From: Lachnospiraceae bacterium
GTDB taxonomy: Bacteria; Bacillota; Clostridia; Lachnospirales; Lachnospiraceae
Length of the DNA: 41,402 nt
NCBI GenBank assembly: GCA_021205755.1
Contig: JAJPWX010000051.1
Span: forward strand, 12,529-53,930
Reading direction: 5' to 3'
The notes beneath the pieces were generated by a model that made no database searches, was not told the DNA's origin, and saw only the letters and a list, made by a program, of their open reading frames with translations. The translations under genes were made by a program, and so were the position numbers. Below, one piece after another: positions 40,476 to 41,402 of this stretch; the stretch's first letter is position 1; every line of letters starts with the position of its first letter.

Positions 40476-41314
40476 TAGCATTTGCGGAAAAAATTGCGAT
40501 GTATTTTCAATACTCCTTTGTACAGTATGCGATGATTGTGGGTGTTTTGATTGCGCTGTGTTCGTCGCTGCTTGGAGTGACGCTTGTCCTGAAGCGCTTT
40601 TCCTTTATTGGGGACGGTCTTTCCCATGTGGCGTTTGGCGCAATGGCGATTGCGGGTGTGCTGAATATTACAAACGATATGCTCTTCGTTCTGCCCGTTA
40701 CCATCCTGTGCGCGATTCTGCTTTTGTGCGGCGGGCAGAAGACCAAAATCAATGGAGACGCGGCGGTGGCGATGATCTCCGTAGGCGCGCTGGCCATCGG
40801 CTATCTGCTGCTGAACCTGTTCTCCACAAGCTCGAACCTGTCCGGCGACGTGTGTACGACTCTGTTTGGCTCAACTTCAATTTTGACACTGACTGCTCAG
40901 GAGGTATGGGCGTGTGTAATTTTGTCCATTCTGGTCGTGATTTTGTTTGTTTTGTTTTATAACAAAATTTTTGCGATCACCTTTGACGATGGATTCGCCA
41001 GAGCAACCGGTACCAATGCAGGTCTCTATAACCTGGTGCTGGCTGTTATCATCGCAGTCATCATTGTGTTGGCGATGAATCTGGTCGGTTCACTGCTGAT
41101 TTCAGCACTGATCATTTTTCCGGCGCTTTCGGCCATGAGAATGTTTAAAAGCTTTCTCTCAGTCACCATCTGTTCCGCAATTCTCTCTGTGATTTGTGCT
41201 TCCGTCGGGATTCTTATTTCCATCCTCGCCGGGACGCCGGTCGGTTCGACCATTGTTGCGGCGGATATTGTGGTGTTTTGTCTTTCCTGCCTGATTGGGT
41301 TTGTGAAAAACTGA
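40472..41314 (+). CDS. Zinc-type ABC transporter permease (ZnuB-like)
   Basis: A 280-residue integral membrane permease with about eight hydrophobic helices, of the ABC-3 family for zinc and manganese. Typical elements are F-I-G-D-G-L-S-H-V-A-F-G (about 48-59), A-L-A-I-G-Y-L-L, V-G-S-L-L-I-S-A-L-I-I-F-P-A-L-S-A-M and the last helix ending F-V-K-N. The ATG overlaps the ATPase stop by four bases, with GGAGG just upstream inside the ATPase gene. It ends the visible operon; the remaining 88 bases of the window show no gene. Confidence 0.93.
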   Translation: MIAFAEKIAMYFQYSFVQYAMIVGVLIALCSSLLGVTLVLKRFSFIGDGLSHVAFGAMAIAGVLNITNDMLFVLPVTILCAILLLCGGQKTKINGDAAVAMISVGALAIGYLLLNLFSTSSNLSGDVCTTLFGSTSILTLTAQEVWACVILSILVVILFVLFYNKIFAITFDDGFARATGTNAGLYNLVLAVIIAVIIVLAMNLVGSLLISALIIFPALSAMRMFKSFLSVTICSAILSVICASVGILISILAGTPVGSTIVAADIVVFCLSCLIGFVKN

Positions 41315-41402
41315 AACATATATGCAATGTAAAAGCAAAAAAGATGGAATAAAACTTTCCCAATCCGCCGGACTATAGATTCATACCAAAAAGGATAAAA
41401 TC

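Overview
The window looks like a chromosomal segment of a gut-type Lachnospiraceae bacterium (Clostridia, Firmicutes). This is inferred from strong AGGAGG-type ribosome-binding sites, sigma-A promoters, a BspA-like LRR surface protein with Ig-like domains, a YesM/YesN two-component pair, a Cys-rich-leader Mrp ATPase, a lysine riboswitch before dapA and mixed ATG/GTG starts. No rRNA, tRNA, CRISPR array, intact transposon or prophage was seen.

Layout. (1) 1-7.2 kb: carbohydrate genes and singletons. These are a Tat-exported sugar-binding protein, a LacI regulator overlapping a secreted GH5 glucanase, a GNAT acetyltransferase, a small Cys-rich protein, a sialidase-fold (GH93-like) protein and a low-molecular-weight tyrosine phosphatase. 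(2) 7.3-14.1 kb, minus strand: a previously unlisted 38-codon ORF lies 3 nt before a sigma factor fused to a transmembrane segment and an outside domain. The same strand continues into a 1592-residue LRR/Ig surface protein. (3) 14.5-15.6 kb: a mosaic of two gene remnants (CAP-like secreted protein and MacB/FtsX-type permease) and an unknown protein. (4) 15.7-30.2 kb: an L-fucose-type catabolic island. It has fucI, a convergent fucU, a sensory operon (AraC-type response regulator, YesM-type kinase, membrane-anchored sugar-binding protein), a four-gene RbsABC-like transporter, a zinc alcohol dehydrogenase and an aldo/keto reductase. (5) 30.3-32.4 kb: a 12-codon stub matching the start of a FGGY (rhamnulokinase-type) kinase, with its own promoter and RBS, followed by a MoxR-type ATPase and a VWA protein cut off inside its VWA domain. 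(6) 32.5-36.9 kb: mrp, then a lysine riboswitch, dapA, dapB and an aspartokinase. (7) 37-41.4 kb: a cytoplasmic LRR-like protein, a small Cys-rich membrane protein, and a zinc-type ABC transporter preceded by two copies of a dyad motif.

How it fits together. The anchored sugar-binding protein probably detects extracellular sugar and signals through the histidine kinase to the AraC-type regulator, switching on the transporter and fucI/fucU. FucU and FucI interconvert fucose anomers and isomerise fucose to fuculose. No intact kinase or aldolase is present, so either they lie elsewhere or the two oxidoreductases serve another route. Lysine genes are controlled by the riboswitch. The most unusual elements are the membrane-tethered sigma factor with its coupled micro-ORF, the dyad motif before the metal transporter, and three separate scars of gene loss.
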